Part shown: piece after piece, positions 1-7,157 of the stretch | How positions within the stretch are numbered: position 1 is the stretch's first letter | Layout of the letters: each line of letters begins with the position of its first letter | IMG/VR virus record: IMGVR_UViG_3300042691_021691 | Coordinates: 1-64,000 of that record | Origin: a virus | Strand: one strand, 5' to 3' | DNA length: 64,000 nt | Program-made: the position numbers and the translations under genes | Notes under the pieces: generated by a model | What the model was told of the DNA's origin: nothing | The model's database searches: none | The model's input: only the letters and a program-made list of their open reading frames with translations

Positions 1-271
1 ATATTGTGGCTAATGGGGTTCCAGAGTAGCTATTCCCTAGATAGACGTTGTTTCTGTCTAGTGTGGCGAGGACGGTGCCGGAACTGGAATTACCCGCATA
101 TAGTCTATTATTTGATATCGTATAGAGCGGGGTACCAGATAAACTTAAATTTTTATATACTCTTTTATTATCAACGGTGGTAAGCATAGGGGTGCCTGAG
201 TAGCTGTTTCCCTTATACACATAGGAGGGATCGTATAACGCCTCTCCTAAAATATCTTTAAATGTTATCAT
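1..271 (-). CDS. Partial repeat protein, probable tail/appendage protein
   Basis: The frame opens at the ATG at 271 and runs off the left edge, so only about 90 N-terminal residues are visible. From residue 19 it is built of units of 19-20 residues with the core Y-x-G-N-S-Y-S-G-T-P-L-A-T (starts near residues 19, 39, 58 and 77). Short beta-type repeats of this kind are common in phage fibres and adornments, but I do not recognise the family. The ATG overlaps the TGA of the upstream PP-loop gene (ATGA), so the two are probably translated together. Confidence 0.75.
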   Translation of the reverse strand, partial: MITFKDILGEALYDPSYVYKGNSYSGTPMLTTVDNKRVYKNLSLSGTPLYTISNNRLYAGNSSSGTVLATLDRNNVYLGNSYSGTPLATI

Positions 272-972
272 TGATTAAAATGGGCAAGGAGTTGTTCTCT
301 GGCTAGGCAACGAGGGCACTGTCCACAAGATTTTAATAGGTTATTTAATACGGCACTGGTCTGTAACGCCACGCTATTAGTACATGAAAATGTTAATTCT
401 ACAAGTTCTTTGCCGAGATAGAGTCCGTAATTAAACTTAGTATCCGTGGCACTTTCTGGAAGAAGGGCAAAGCGGCAATACGTAGTGTGTTGGAGTGCGG
501 GGTCAAGATAGTCTTGCATACGCTCCCACGCCGCCGCAATATCCTCACCAAACTGCACCATCTTTGTTATAGCAGAGATATCTGTATTTGGTAATAGCTG
601 GGTTAAATCGTCATGTGCTGCGCCAATTACCATTTTCTTTATTCTACGAGTCTGTGCTGATTGTTGTACCAAACTAATAACTGCTGGTCCACGCGCCCAA
701 CAATTTTTCCAATCTGCTTGAAACGTGGTATAAGTAAACGGACGAATTTGTGATAATAGTGGATATAAGGCATCGCAGGCTCCTTTTTCTCCAATCATTC
801 TAAAGTCGGAGAGTCGGTCGGAAAGTATACCCCAATAGTCTGCGTAAATGGGATTTTGAGTATTTTCTAATAACCATTTTAATGCGTAAGTTGAGTCGAT
901 TCCACCTCCCCATGATACTAAAATAGGTTCGGTTGGATCCAATAAATCTATATTAATATGCGGAAGTGACAT
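268..972 (-). CDS. QueC-like PP-loop ATPase (7-cyano-7-deazaguanine synthase family)
   Basis: This 234-residue protein has the PP-loop motif SWGGGIDST near residue 18 and a C-terminal Cys cluster (SCTNS about 30 residues before CGQCPRC). That is the zinc-site layout of QueC, which makes preQ0 from carboxy-deazaguanine. In phages, QueC relatives can serve deazaguanine modification of DNA or tRNA. I started it at the ATG at 972, just before the PP-loop; a longer open frame upstream runs across the divergent promoter and is unlikely. QueD, QueE, FolE or a DNA transglycosylase are not visible in this window, so the pathway is unproven. Another AMP-forming ligase of the PP-loop group is possible. 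Confidence 0.7.
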   Translation of the reverse strand: MSLPHINIDLLDPTEPILVSWGGGIDSTYALKWLLENTQNPIYADYWGILSDRLSDFRMIGEKGACDALYPLLSQIRPFTYTTFQADWKNCWARGPAVISLVQQSAQTRRIKKMVIGAAHDDLTQLLPNTDISAITKMVQFGEDIAAAWERMQDYLDPALQHTTYCRFALLPESATDTKFNYGLYLGKELVELTFSCTNSVALQTSAVLNNLLKSCGQCPRCLAREQLLAHFNQ

Positions 973-980
973 AGTACCCC

Positions 981-1009
981 TTGACAAAGTAACGGTTGTA
1001 AGATATATA
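981..1009 (+). promoter_or_regulatory. Sigma-70-type promoter for the oxygenase gene
   Basis: TTGACA is followed by 17 nt and TATATA. The predicted start lies about 30 nt before the ATG at 1046. The same region read on the minus strand contains TATTTATA (1015 to 1008) upstream of the PP-loop gene, so it may be a divergent control region. Confidence 0.75.
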
Positions 1010-1045
1010 TAAATATGGATAATTACATTTAAAGAGGATACTTTT

Positions 1046-1789
1046 ATGGCGGCTCCCGTGGTTACGTTAAATAAAGATAAAATCTTGGTAGTAGATAACA
1101 TTCTATCAAACGAAGAAGCAGTAGTATTGGCACTGGCGGCACAAAATCGTCCTACACAACCAAGTGATCCGGACCTATATCTGTGGAGTGAGTTGTATTC
1201 TATGGAGCGTGGGAACGCCTTACCGTTTACACACGAAGCACGAAATGTAATGGAGCAGGTGCAATTTCGTATAATGCAGTTGATGGAAAGTGAATTGGGG
1301 TTACCGCGATTTAAAATGCAATATAGTGGAATTGCCATTTCAAGTAAGGGTTTCAATTATCATGCCGATGCGGTGTGGCCTGCCGATGAAGACAAGCGAT
1401 TTATGGGAACGCCAACGGAAGCCCAAGGCGACTATTCAACGTTTATTGATAGGTCAAACGACGAATGGGTTCCAAATTACGTGCCAGCGCGATTTTATAC
1501 ATCGGTATTATATTTAAATGCAGATTTTCAAGGTGGACATACTATTTTCCCACAACACAACATTGATGTAACGCCACGACAAGGCAGATTTGTTGCGTTT
1601 CCGTGCGGCAGAGAACATATTCACGGTGTTCGTCCAAGCAGAGGATATCGATTTGCATTTAATACGTGGTATGAAAAGGTATTCACCTATCAAGATCAAA
1701 AGGCACACGAGAGCACTAAAAATCTAGAAAACGTGTTTGAAGTGGTCAACGAAATTCAAAACAGTGCATTGACTGTAACCGTAGTATAA
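1046..1789 (+). CDS. 2-oxoglutarate/Fe(II)-dependent oxygenase (prolyl-4-hydroxylase-like)
   Basis: The 247-residue protein shows the double-stranded beta-helix signature: an HxD pair (NYHADAVWP, about residue 107), a strand GGHTIFP, the distal His (REHIHGV) and the 2-oxoglutarate-binding Arg in SRGYRFAFNTW. These enzymes hydroxylate protein, nucleic-acid or small-molecule substrates using O2 and 2-oxoglutarate, and are common in large aquatic phages. AAAGAGG upstream supports the start at 1046. The substrate cannot be read from the sequence. Confidence 0.85.
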   Translation: MAAPVVTLNKDKILVVDNILSNEEAVVLALAAQNRPTQPSDPDLYLWSELYSMERGNALPFTHEARNVMEQVQFRIMQLMESELGLPRFKMQYSGIAISSKGFNYHADAVWPADEDKRFMGTPTEAQGDYSTFIDRSNDEWVPNYVPARFYTSVLYLNADFQGGHTIFPQHNIDVTPRQGRFVAFPCGREHIHGVRPSRGYRFAFNTWYEKVFTYQDQKAHESTKNLENVFEVVNEIQNSALTVTVV

Positions 1790-1834
1790 ATTGTGCAACG
1801 CAAAAATTTCTTTTATATATTAAATTCTATTTTT

Positions 1835-2008
1835 ATGAATTTCACGGCAATTTTGATATTGACTTTATTGGTAATATTGACTATAGTAGTTATTGTTGCC
1901 GTTCCATTATCACTGCTAATGTTTTATATAACAGAAACTATTTTATTGAAGTTTAAACAAAGGAGACAACAAGATGGAAGCATCAACATTTCTAACAGAC
2001 AAGCATAA
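1835..2008 (+). CDS. Small single-span membrane protein
   Basis: A 57-residue protein with one long hydrophobic segment (about residues 5-32) and a basic tail with KFKQRRQQ. The start is uncertain: a GTG at 1793 would add 14 residues, and neither start has a clear ribosome binding site. Its 3' end overlaps the next gene by 35 nt and contains that gene's Shine-Dalgarno sequence, which suggests coupling. Function unknown. Confidence 0.5.
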   Translation: MNFTAILILTLLVILTIVVIVAVPLSLLMFYITETILLKFKQRRQQDGSINISNRQA

Positions 2009-2234
2009 GAAAACCATTAAGCGTATTTTTAATATTATTTCTATTATTATTATCGTAATGGTAGCCGTTATGTTGGAGACTAAGATCTCTTCTATTATCT
2101 ATAAGAAGGAATCAGAAACGGCATCGTATCGGTGCCCTTCACTGTTTAGCATTACCCGATCTGCTCGCGATACGCTAATTGTTATGCGGGTGGAACCGGT
2201 CTGTAGAACCTACGTACTTGAAAATCTAAAGTAG
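1974..2234 (+). CDS. Small membrane-anchored protein
   Basis: An 86-residue protein with one transmembrane segment near residues 18-37 (IIIIVMVAVML) and a C-terminal part with Cys at about 54 and 76, which could lie in the periplasm. AAAGGAG is placed correctly before the ATG. No family recognised. It sits in a run of three very small genes behind the oxygenase. Confidence 0.65.
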   Translation: MEASTFLTDKHKKTIKRIFNIISIIIIVMVAVMLETKISSIIYKKESETASYRCPSLFSITRSARDTLIVMRVEPVCRTYVLENLK

Positions 2235-2242
2235 AGTATGTT

Positions 2243-2431
2243 ATGTCTGACATCCAAGTAGGTCTCGGTTCGTATGCATTGTGTCGCCCATCACAAATGA
2301 TCGTGCAAGTAATTTCGTCGCCATATAAAGTGGAAGATGAAATTGTAACGGATGTTAGGTTGGTATTTGATCCAATGACTACATTTACTACGAATGTTAA
2401 GGATTTGGAAGTAATACAAGAACTACAGTAG
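2243..2431 (+). CDS. Small hypothetical protein
   Basis: A 62-residue soluble protein beginning MSDIQVGLGSYALC, with a beta-rich look and no motif I recognise. GTAGAG upstream is a plausible ribosome binding site. It is the last gene before the promoter that drives the tRNA-Ser region. Confidence 0.6.
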   Translation: MSDIQVGLGSYALCRPSQMIVQVISSPYKVEDEIVTDVRLVFDPMTTFTTNVKDLEVIQELQ

Positions 2432-2434
2432 GAC

Positions 2435-2466
2435 TTGACATTTATTCACAATTGTGTATATTTATG
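2435..2466 (+). promoter_or_regulatory. Promoter TTGACA-N16-TATATTTATG
   Basis: A consensus -35 box, a 16-nt spacer and TATATT followed by TATG. The predicted transcript begins near 2468, directly at a TACCCG/CGGGTA hairpin (2468-2486), and leads into the structured stretch before the DUF1289 gene and tRNA-Ser. Confidence 0.75.
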
Positions 2467-2485
2467 ATACCCGTTGGGAGCGGGT

Positions 2486-2616
2486 AGATATCGTAGAGGT
2501 ATTATCGCGGTAGGACAAATTCTCGCGTTGCACGTTTACACGCCACATTGTGCTAAAATTTGTAAACGGATAGCTAGAAAACTTATGAGTGAGGGCATAA
2601 GGCAATAATAATATCT
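2486..2616 (+). ncRNA. Candidate structured RNA (end-to-end paired, 131 nt)
   Basis: There is no coding frame here. AGATAT (2486) and TATTAT (2500) can pair with the contiguous ATAATA-ATATCT at 2605-2616, closing the segment. Inside are CGTTTAC/GTAAACG (7 bp) and a CGCG/CGCG hairpin. It follows a strong promoter directly. AT-rich pairing by eye is weak evidence; covariation is needed. Confidence 0.4.
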
Positions 2617-2641
2617 CCGATGTCGCCTATTTATACACACT

Positions 2642-2803
2642 ATGAAAAATATAAAGTCGCCGTGTATAAAAATATGTAAATTAAAAAATAATTACTGCAC
2701 TGGATGTTTGCGAACGATTAATGAAATTGCAAACTGGAAAAATTACACACCAGAAGCCAGAGAAGTAATATTAAAACAATTAGAAAATAGGAAGGGTGGC
2801 TGA
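2642..2803 (+). CDS. DUF1289-like mini-protein
   Basis: A 53-residue protein with the DUF1289 pattern: SPCIKIC near the start, YCTGCLRTINEIANW in the middle and a C-terminal TPEAREVILKQL. Four Cys are probable metal ligands. DUF1289 proteins are small, mostly proteobacterial proteins of unknown role. The last 14 nt, including the TGA stop, lie inside the tRNA-Ser gene. There is no Shine-Dalgarno sequence; a TATTTATA box ends 6 nt before the ATG, so a leaderless message is possible. Confidence 0.75.
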   Translation: MKNIKSPCIKICKLKNNYCTGCLRTINEIANWKNYTPEAREVILKQLENRKGG

Positions 2804-2880
2804 GAGGCTCAAAGCAGCGGTTTGCTAAACCGCCGTACGGAATAAAATCTGTACCGAGGGTTCGAATCCCTCCCTTTCCG
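2790..2880 (+). tRNA. tRNA-Ser(GCT)
   Basis: Seven-pair acceptor stem (GGAAGGG with CCTTTCC, discriminator G), anticodon loop TTGCTAA, a long variable arm as expected for Ser, and T-loop TTCGAAT. CCA is not encoded. The 5' end overlaps the stop of the preceding gene. Confidence 0.93.
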
Positions 2881-2896
2881 CTTTGGAGGGATATAA

Positions 2897-3940
2897 ATGA
2901 AAGATAAAATATTAATACTATCTATGGCAGGATTAATGGATTTGCCAGAAGATACTAGACCACTACACGTGTATTTTGCATCACTAAAAGAATGCGTGGT
3001 GCCGCATTACGACACTAAAGTTATATTATATAATTCGTCGGTAACTAGTGAACATACTAACAGACTAGTTATTGAATATGGATTAGAAGATGTCGTAGAA
3101 GTAAAGCAACTGGAAGATATGGAGTTACCAGAGCGTTCATATGAATTTATGAAATCTGTGGACTACTGGGGCAACCGAATTGGACTAGTCATGAATATGA
3201 TGTTCGATTATGCAAAGAATCGTCATTTCTTTGGTGCACGATGGATATTCCAAACCGATACGGATATAGAATTTCTTCCAAATTTTTCTGAAGTATTAGC
3301 GGCAACCGAAAGTATGCGTATGATAAATCCTGCCTTGGTATTAACACAAGCAGGAGATGTATACGAATACAACATTGTAGTTGGTGAGAATGTAGGGCAT
3401 TTCAAAGCGCCTAGACGATTAGAATTATATAATCAAAACGATCCATTGGAACCGAACTGGCAATCATTTAAATTTACACCACAAAAAACTAATACGACTG
3501 GTCCTCTTTATGGACATTTTAATACTCAACAATTAAAAACTAGAAATGATTTCGTGGGATTGACCCAAGAAGCGGCGTTTAGAACTAATTTTAATTGGAT
3601 TCATGCGGTATCATTTATAAAAATACATAACGCAACGGGGTTTGAAATTAAAAATTACGCAACGTCAGAATTGGAAGCGCAATTTCCCGATCAAGTATGG
3701 CAGTTAGAAAATAAAAATTTTGGAATAGGTATAAATAAGGATAAGGGAAGTTTAGTGGTATATGAATTGCACTCGGGAATACATAATTTAATTCAAATAC
3801 AATTAGCAGGCGCACATTCTATGATGAATCATATTAATGGTGGCTGGACAAATGATCACTACAATCCTAGAGCATTAAGCTGTTTAAGTAGTAAATATCC
3901 ACAATATCAACATATTTGGTCACAAGACTATAAGGAGTAA
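2897..3940 (+). CDS. Putative glycosyltransferase (GT-A-like)
   Basis: A 347-residue protein. The N-terminal third resembles a nucleotide-binding fold, and a DxD-type motif occurs in WIFQTDTDIEF (about residue 121), the usual metal/sugar-nucleotide site of GT-A enzymes. GGAGG upstream gives a clear start. It is one of several sugar-transfer genes in this window (24716, 32254, perhaps 19648), which suggests surface- or DNA-sugar modification. The family was assigned by motif only. Confidence 0.55.
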   Translation: MKDKILILSMAGLMDLPEDTRPLHVYFASLKECVVPHYDTKVILYNSSVTSEHTNRLVIEYGLEDVVEVKQLEDMELPERSYEFMKSVDYWGNRIGLVMNMMFDYAKNRHFFGARWIFQTDTDIEFLPNFSEVLAATESMRMINPALVLTQAGDVYEYNIVVGENVGHFKAPRRLELYNQNDPLEPNWQSFKFTPQKTNTTGPLYGHFNTQQLKTRNDFVGLTQEAAFRTNFNWIHAVSFIKIHNATGFEIKNYATSELEAQFPDQVWQLENKNFGIGINKDKGSLVVYELHSGIHNLIQIQLAGAHSMMNHINGGWTNDHYNPRALSCLSSKYPQYQHIWSQDYKE

Positions 3941-3945
3941 TTTAT

Positions 3946-4116
3946 ATGCATGGTTGCGAAGTAAAGTTAGTAAATAAGACGGGAGAACATAATTTCGTTC
4001 TACCAAACGGCAAGTCCGTAAGTTTGACACAGGAAGGAATTGAATTATTTAATTCAAATTTAAATGGAAAGCAAATATACGCCCTTACCGAACAAGCAAT
4101 TAGACAGTTGGATTGA
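3946..4116 (+). CDS. Small hypothetical protein
   Basis: A 56-residue protein beginning MHGCEVKLVNKTGEHNF with a strong AAGGAG 7 nt upstream. It looks like a small beta-rich domain followed by a helix. It sits 5 nt after the glycosyltransferase-like gene and is probably co-transcribed with it. No family recognised. Confidence 0.7.
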   Translation: MHGCEVKLVNKTGEHNFVLPNGKSVSLTQEGIELFNSNLNGKQIYALTEQAIRQLD

Positions 4117-4122
4117 TAGGGG

Positions 4123-4151
4123 TTGACAGGTAGAACTCATCGAGTTATACT
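4123..4151 (+). promoter_or_regulatory. Promoter TTGACA-N17-TATACT for tRNA-Leu
   Basis: Consensus -35 box with a 17-nt spacer and TATACT. The predicted start is near 4158, about 15 nt upstream of tRNA-Leu(TAA). Confidence 0.75.
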
Positions 4152-4172
4152 ACATTCATACGATGGGTTTGC

Positions 4173-4256
4173 GCTTCTGTGGTGGAATCGGTATACACAG
4201 CAGACTTAAAATCTGCCGCCTTCACCGGCTTGCGAGTTCGAGTCTCGCCGGAAGCA
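4173..4256 (+). tRNA. tRNA-Leu(TAA)
   Basis: Acceptor GCTTCTG pairs with CGGAAGC; anticodon stem GCAGA/TCTGC with loop CTTAAAA; long variable arm; T-loop TTCGAGT; discriminator A. No encoded CCA. Confidence 0.93.
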
Positions 4257-4271
4257 TATAAACGAGGTTAT

Positions 4272-4865
4272 ATGGTTAAGTTAATTGCTCAAGATGACGA
4301 TAGAGAAGAGTTAATTGCCAATCATTGTGGATTGATTAGACCACCACAACGGCAAGGAACAAATGTAGTAGATGCCCGAGATACGCTGGGAAATGCCATC
4401 GAAATTAAGTCGGGCACTACAAAAACCGCTATCAATATTTTGAACTTAAATCTAAACATTATTAAAAAATACAGAACATATTATTGGTTGATGGGGCAGG
4501 GCGATTATACGTTAGGTCCTTATAATAATAAAGTATATGTATTAACAGAACTATGGGCTGCTCACCCTTCAAATTTGGAATGGTTTTTTTCTAAACACGA
4601 GAACTGGCTAACTGATAGATTAAGTTTGTTAGATGAATTAAATGCTGCTGCAAATCTACATCCACACAAACAAAAGTTGCTAGACTCTATTAAGACCTCA
4701 ATGGTATCTAAAGGTCCTAGTATGAATATGAATAAAATTCGCAATTCAGGATATCAATTAGATCATACCAATAGCAGTGTCGCAACAGAACAGCTTACGG
4801 AATTTATAAAAAATAATCCAATTGGAATTTCGGTAAATAATACAAAAACGCACAACTGGTGGTAA
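4272..4865 (+). CDS. Hypothetical protein with possible PD-(D/E)xK nuclease motif
   Basis: A 197-residue protein begun at the ATG at 4272, because the upstream open frame runs through tRNA-Leu. Near residue 36 it has DARDTLGNAIEIKSG, which fits the D-x(n)-E-x-K core of PD-(D/E)xK nucleases. The remainder is helical with no recognised domain. The start follows ACGAGG. The nuclease idea is an inference from one motif. Confidence 0.55.
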   Translation: MVKLIAQDDDREELIANHCGLIRPPQRQGTNVVDARDTLGNAIEIKSGTTKTAINILNLNLNIIKKYRTYYWLMGQGDYTLGPYNNKVYVLTELWAAHPSNLEWFFSKHENWLTDRLSLLDELNAAANLHPHKQKLLDSIKTSMVSKGPSMNMNKIRNSGYQLDHTNSSVATEQLTEFIKNNPIGISVNNTKTHNWW

Positions 4866-4870
4866 TACTT

Positions 4871-5059
4871 ATGGCAAAGGCAAAAGAATTGAACGAATCA
4901 TATCGGGTAAGTTATACGGCGCGAGATCGCAAGACCAATGATGATATTATCAATTTGGAAATGAATTGGGAAAATCGCGACCTTGAAGATGTTAAGAAAA
5001 ATCTAAATACGTGGCTAACTGCTATCGGTGTGCCCCTTGACGTAGTAGACAAGAAGTAG
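4871..5059 (+). CDS. Small hypothetical protein
   Basis: A 62-residue charged protein (MAKAKELNESYRVSYTARD...). I used the ATG at 4871 rather than an in-frame GTG at 4859. It reads as a beta strand pair followed by a helix (LEDVKKNLNTWLTAIG). The -35 box of the next promoter lies within its last codons. No family recognised. Confidence 0.6.
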   Translation: MAKAKELNESYRVSYTARDRKTNDDIINLEMNWENRDLEDVKKNLNTWLTAIGVPLDVVDKK

Positions 5060-5065
5060 TATAAT
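5037..5065 (+). promoter_or_regulatory. Promoter TTGACG-N17-TATAAT for a four-tRNA operon
   Basis: The best -10 box in the window (TATAAT), 17 nt from TTGACG. The transcript would start near 5071 with a perfect 7-bp hairpin GTGTTGG/CCAACAC (5070-5090) ahead of tRNA-Lys. Confidence 0.85.
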
Positions 5066-5095
5066 ACAAGTGTTGGTGTGACGCCAACACAATCT

Positions 5096-5167
5096 GGACC
5101 GCAAGCATTAATGGTGATGCAGGAGGCTTTTAACCTTCAGAACAGGGATCGTTACCCTGGCGGTCCA
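5096..5167 (+). tRNA. tRNA-Lys(TTT)
   Basis: Acceptor GGACCGC/GCGGTCC, anticodon loop CTTTTAA, T-stem CAGGG/CCCTG with the unusual T-loop ATCGTTA (A in place of the first T of TTC). Discriminator A. Confidence 0.85.
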
Positions 5168-5171
5168 CTCT

Positions 5172-5245
5172 GCCCCGGTAGCTAAATGGTGACAGCACTC
5201 GTCTTATAAGCGAGCGATATGTGGGTTCAAGTCCCACCCGGCGCA
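5172..5245 (+). tRNA. tRNA-Ile(TAT)
   Basis: Acceptor GCCCCGG/CCGGCGC has one C-C mismatch at the third pair. Anticodon loop CTTATAA reads AUA codons; T-arm GTGGG-TTCAAGT-CCCAC; discriminator A. Confidence 0.85.
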
Positions 5246-5321
5246 CTTTGACCACAGTAGTAATGATATCTTACTCGTAATCTGGGGACGGTGTGTTAAA
5301 AGTCGTGAGACACACCAACTT
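5246..5321 (+). other. Non-coding spacer with hairpin between tRNA genes
   Basis: No gene is visible. GGTGTGT and ACACACC near 5290-5317 can form a 7-bp hairpin with a 13-nt loop. It might be a processing signal or a decayed tRNA; it does not fold as a cloverleaf by eye. Confidence 0.35.
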
Positions 5322-5395
5322 GGTCCTTTAGCTCAGTCGGTTAGAGCAGCGAACTCATAATTCGAAGTGCGGGGGTTCAAGTCCCTCAAGGACCA
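5322..5395 (+). tRNA. tRNA with CAT anticodon (Met, or Ile2)
   Basis: Acceptor GGTCCTT/AAGGACC, anticodon loop CTCATAA, T-loop TTCAAGT. The acceptor and D-arm look more like tRNA-Ile2 (lysidine-modified CAU) than an elongator Met, but a tRNA-Ile(TAT) next to it would already read AUA, so identity is open. Confidence 0.88.
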
Positions 5396-5398
5396 TAT

Positions 5399-5470
5399 GC
5401 ACGTGTCATATAACGGCTATTATCCTAGCCTTCCAAGCTAGAGACGCGGGTTCGACTCCCGCCACGTGCT
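5399..5470 (+). tRNA. tRNA-Gly(TCC)
   Basis: Acceptor GCACGTG/CACGTGC, anticodon stem CTAGC/GCTAG with loop CTTCCAA, T-arm GCGGG-TTCGACT-CCCGC, discriminator T. Confidence 0.9.
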
Positions 5471-5485
5471 TATTCAGGAGAACAT

Positions 5486-5917
5486 ATGAAAGTATATAAG
5501 AAAATACGAAACTTTACTAAAGCAGAGTTGGAAGAAGAAGTAGGAGAATATTTTCAAAATGCACAAACATTTAAAAAATTTCCTAATCTAGCAAACACTC
5601 CTGAAGAGTTAGTTCGGTTAATAAAAGACGCAGAAGTAGCAGTATTAACAAAAAAGCAATTGATGTCACTTGATAATTCTGACGTAGGCGATGTTCTTAA
5701 ATCAGATGATCCGTATAAACAAGCGACACAGATAGCGAAAGAAAATGAAAGAAATATTAATAAAATTTTTAAGGGTATAATTAATAATTCTACATTTCCT
5801 ATGCCGATAGTAATAAATAAATCAGGTAATTTATATTTAATGGCGGGAAATACAAGACTATGTGCGTTTGCTGCATTAAATATGACAATACCTGTAAAAA
5901 TAATAATTAGTAGTTAA
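5486..5917 (+). CDS. ParB/sulfiredoxin-like domain protein
   Basis: A 143-residue protein whose C-terminal half carries the ParB-N signature: MPIVINKSGNLYLMAGNTRLCAFAALNMTIPVKII (the GNTRL box at about 122). In phages, such domains appear as stand-alone nucleases or NTPases of unclear role. AGGAG lies 8 nt before the ATG. It follows the tRNA operon and may be read through from it. Confidence 0.7.
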   Translation: MKVYKKIRNFTKAELEEEVGEYFQNAQTFKKFPNLANTPEELVRLIKDAEVAVLTKKQLMSLDNSDVGDVLKSDDPYKQATQIAKENERNINKIFKGIINNSTFPMPIVINKSGNLYLMAGNTRLCAFAALNMTIPVKIIISS

Positions 5918-5928
5918 CTTATATATTT

Positions 5929-6465
5929 ATGCCTAATGTCTTTTTAATATCCGATACACATTTTGGTCACGCAAACATTTGTAAGTTTTTGCGAACCGAT
6001 GGTACAAAATTACGACATTGGGATGACGTAGATGAGATGGACAAAGCTCTTATCAACAATTGGAATAATGTTGTAGGAGTAAATGATAAAGTATACCATT
6101 TAGGTGACGTATTTATTAATCGTAAACATCGATTTATATTAAATCATTTGAATGGAAAAAAGGTCTTGATTAAGGGCAATCACGATATCTTTGATTTAGA
6201 GAATTACACTCCATTTTTTAAAGACATCAGAGCATATCACAAATTAGATAAATGTATCTTAAGTCATATTCCGATTCATCCACGGCAACTTGGGCGGTTC
6301 AAGGGTAACATTCACGGACACTTACATGAACACATCGTATCAGACAGTCAGGGAAAGCCAGATCCAAGATACATGACAGTTTGTGTTGAACATATCAACT
6401 ACACCCCGATAGAACTCTCAGTTGCTCTGCGTCATTTTGATCAAGTAGAAATTAACGAAATGTAG
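5929..6465 (+). CDS. Calcineurin-like metallophosphoesterase
   Basis: A 178-residue enzyme with all metallophosphoesterase boxes: SDTHFGHANI (residue 8), HLGDVFI, KGNHDIF, SHIPIHP and NIHGHLHEH. Single-domain phage enzymes of this type often act as phosphodiesterases or nucleotide phosphatases. The start ATG is fused to a TATATTTATG box and has no Shine-Dalgarno sequence, so expression may depend on readthrough or a leaderless start. A strong hairpin follows at 6491. Confidence 0.85.
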   Translation: MPNVFLISDTHFGHANICKFLRTDGTKLRHWDDVDEMDKALINNWNNVVGVNDKVYHLGDVFINRKHRFILNHLNGKKVLIKGNHDIFDLENYTPFFKDIRAYHKLDKCILSHIPIHPRQLGRFKGNIHGHLHEHIVSDSQGKPDPRYMTVCVEHINYTPIELSVALRHFDQVEINEM

Positions 6466-6475
6466 TAAAATTTAA

Positions 6476-6483
6476 TATTTATA
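6476..6483 (+). promoter_or_regulatory. TATTTATA box before lysis block (putative late promoter)
   Basis: TATTTATA without a TTGACA box, 12 nt after the phosphoesterase stop and 62 nt before the first lysis-block gene. It matches the boxes found before structural genes. Confidence 0.45.
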
Positions 6484-6490
6484 GTTGTAT

Positions 6491-6540
6491 ATAAAGGTTT
6501 ATGTAACGGTAATACTGTTATGTAAACCTTTATTGTTTTG
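6491..6540 (+). terminator. 20-bp hairpin with U-rich tail (terminator/attenuator)
   Basis: ATAAAGGTTTA pairs with TAAACCTTTAT, and the helix continues inward through TGTAAC/GTTATG to a 3-nt loop, about 20 bp with a few G-U pairs. TGTTTTGT follows. It ends 5 nt before the next small gene, so it could end upstream transcripts or attenuate the lysis block. Confidence 0.65.
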
Positions 6541-6544
6541 TACT

Positions 6545-6661
6545 ATGTTTTATTTCGATGCGTTTCTTGGATGTATGGTCGGTACTTTAATATGTTTTGC
6601 GTTCTTACCTGTTATTGTATGGTTCTGGGGAAAGGTTTTTCATAACATTAACCGAGAATGA
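6545..6661 (+). CDS. Very small membrane protein
   Basis: A 38-residue peptide (MFYFDAFLGCMVGTLICF...) with one hydrophobic span of about 25 residues and a short tail. It overlaps the next gene by ATGA. Position and topology suggest a holin-like or lysis-timing peptide, by inference. No ribosome binding site is visible. Confidence 0.5.
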   Translation: MFYFDAFLGCMVGTLICFAFLPVIVWFWGKVFHNINRE

Positions 6662-7155
6662 ATATGGCAAAGGATAGCGGACTAGATCCGAAAATGCAGT
6701 TAAAAAAGACACAAATTGAGGCATCTATTGAATTAAAGCGTCAAGAATTATTGGCGGATTTGGAGTTAAAGAAAACAGAAACAGATTTAAAGCGATTAGA
6801 AGGAAATTCTACTGCAAAGGAAGTAGCAAGCAAAGTTATTGGTAAAACGGCAGTACCTTGGATTGTTCTTTTAGTAATTGTGGGCGTAGTAGCTAGCGCA
6901 TTTCTCCCGTCCTCATCACTACCCGCAGTAATAGGATTAGTATCAACGGCAGTAATGGCAATGATTAGTATGTTGGCAGGGATTACAGGCACGACAGAAA
7001 AGGAAGAAAAGCCTGAAATTGAAATTATCAAGAGTCTTATTAAGCAGCTGGATGAAACTCGCGAAGCAATGAACGTAGAAATTGATGGTGATAATGTATT
7101 GGTATCAAAGGGAGACACTACAATGAAAACCTCTAATAAGAAAAGAGGTAGATAA
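6658..7155 (+). CDS. Membrane protein, holin candidate
   Basis: A 165-residue protein: a charged N-terminal coiled coil (residues 10-55), two hydrophobic spans (about 70-90 and 95-115) and a charged C-terminal region ending KKRGR. Two-span proteins with charged tails next to endolysin genes are typical of phage holins, but I recognise no family. Translation is coupled to the upstream peptide. Confidence 0.6.
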   Translation: MNMAKDSGLDPKMQLKKTQIEASIELKRQELLADLELKKTETDLKRLEGNSTAKEVASKVIGKTAVPWIVLLVIVGVVASAFLPSSSLPAVIGLVSTAVMAMISMLAGITGTTEKEEKPEIEIIKSLIKQLDETREAMNVEIDGDNVLVSKGDTTMKTSNKKRGR

Positions 7156-7157
7156 TA

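Noticed and set aside
1006-1015. TATAAATA at 1008 as a T4-type late promoter for the oxygenase gene
   Set aside because: Elsewhere the box is in the TATTTATA orientation relative to the downstream gene, and here a TTGACA promoter with correct spacing already explains the plus-strand gene; the minus-strand reading suits the PP-loop gene.
268-1356. 362-codon form of the PP-loop protein
   Set aside because: The extra N-terminal 128 codons cross the divergent promoter and lie antisense to the oxygenase gene.
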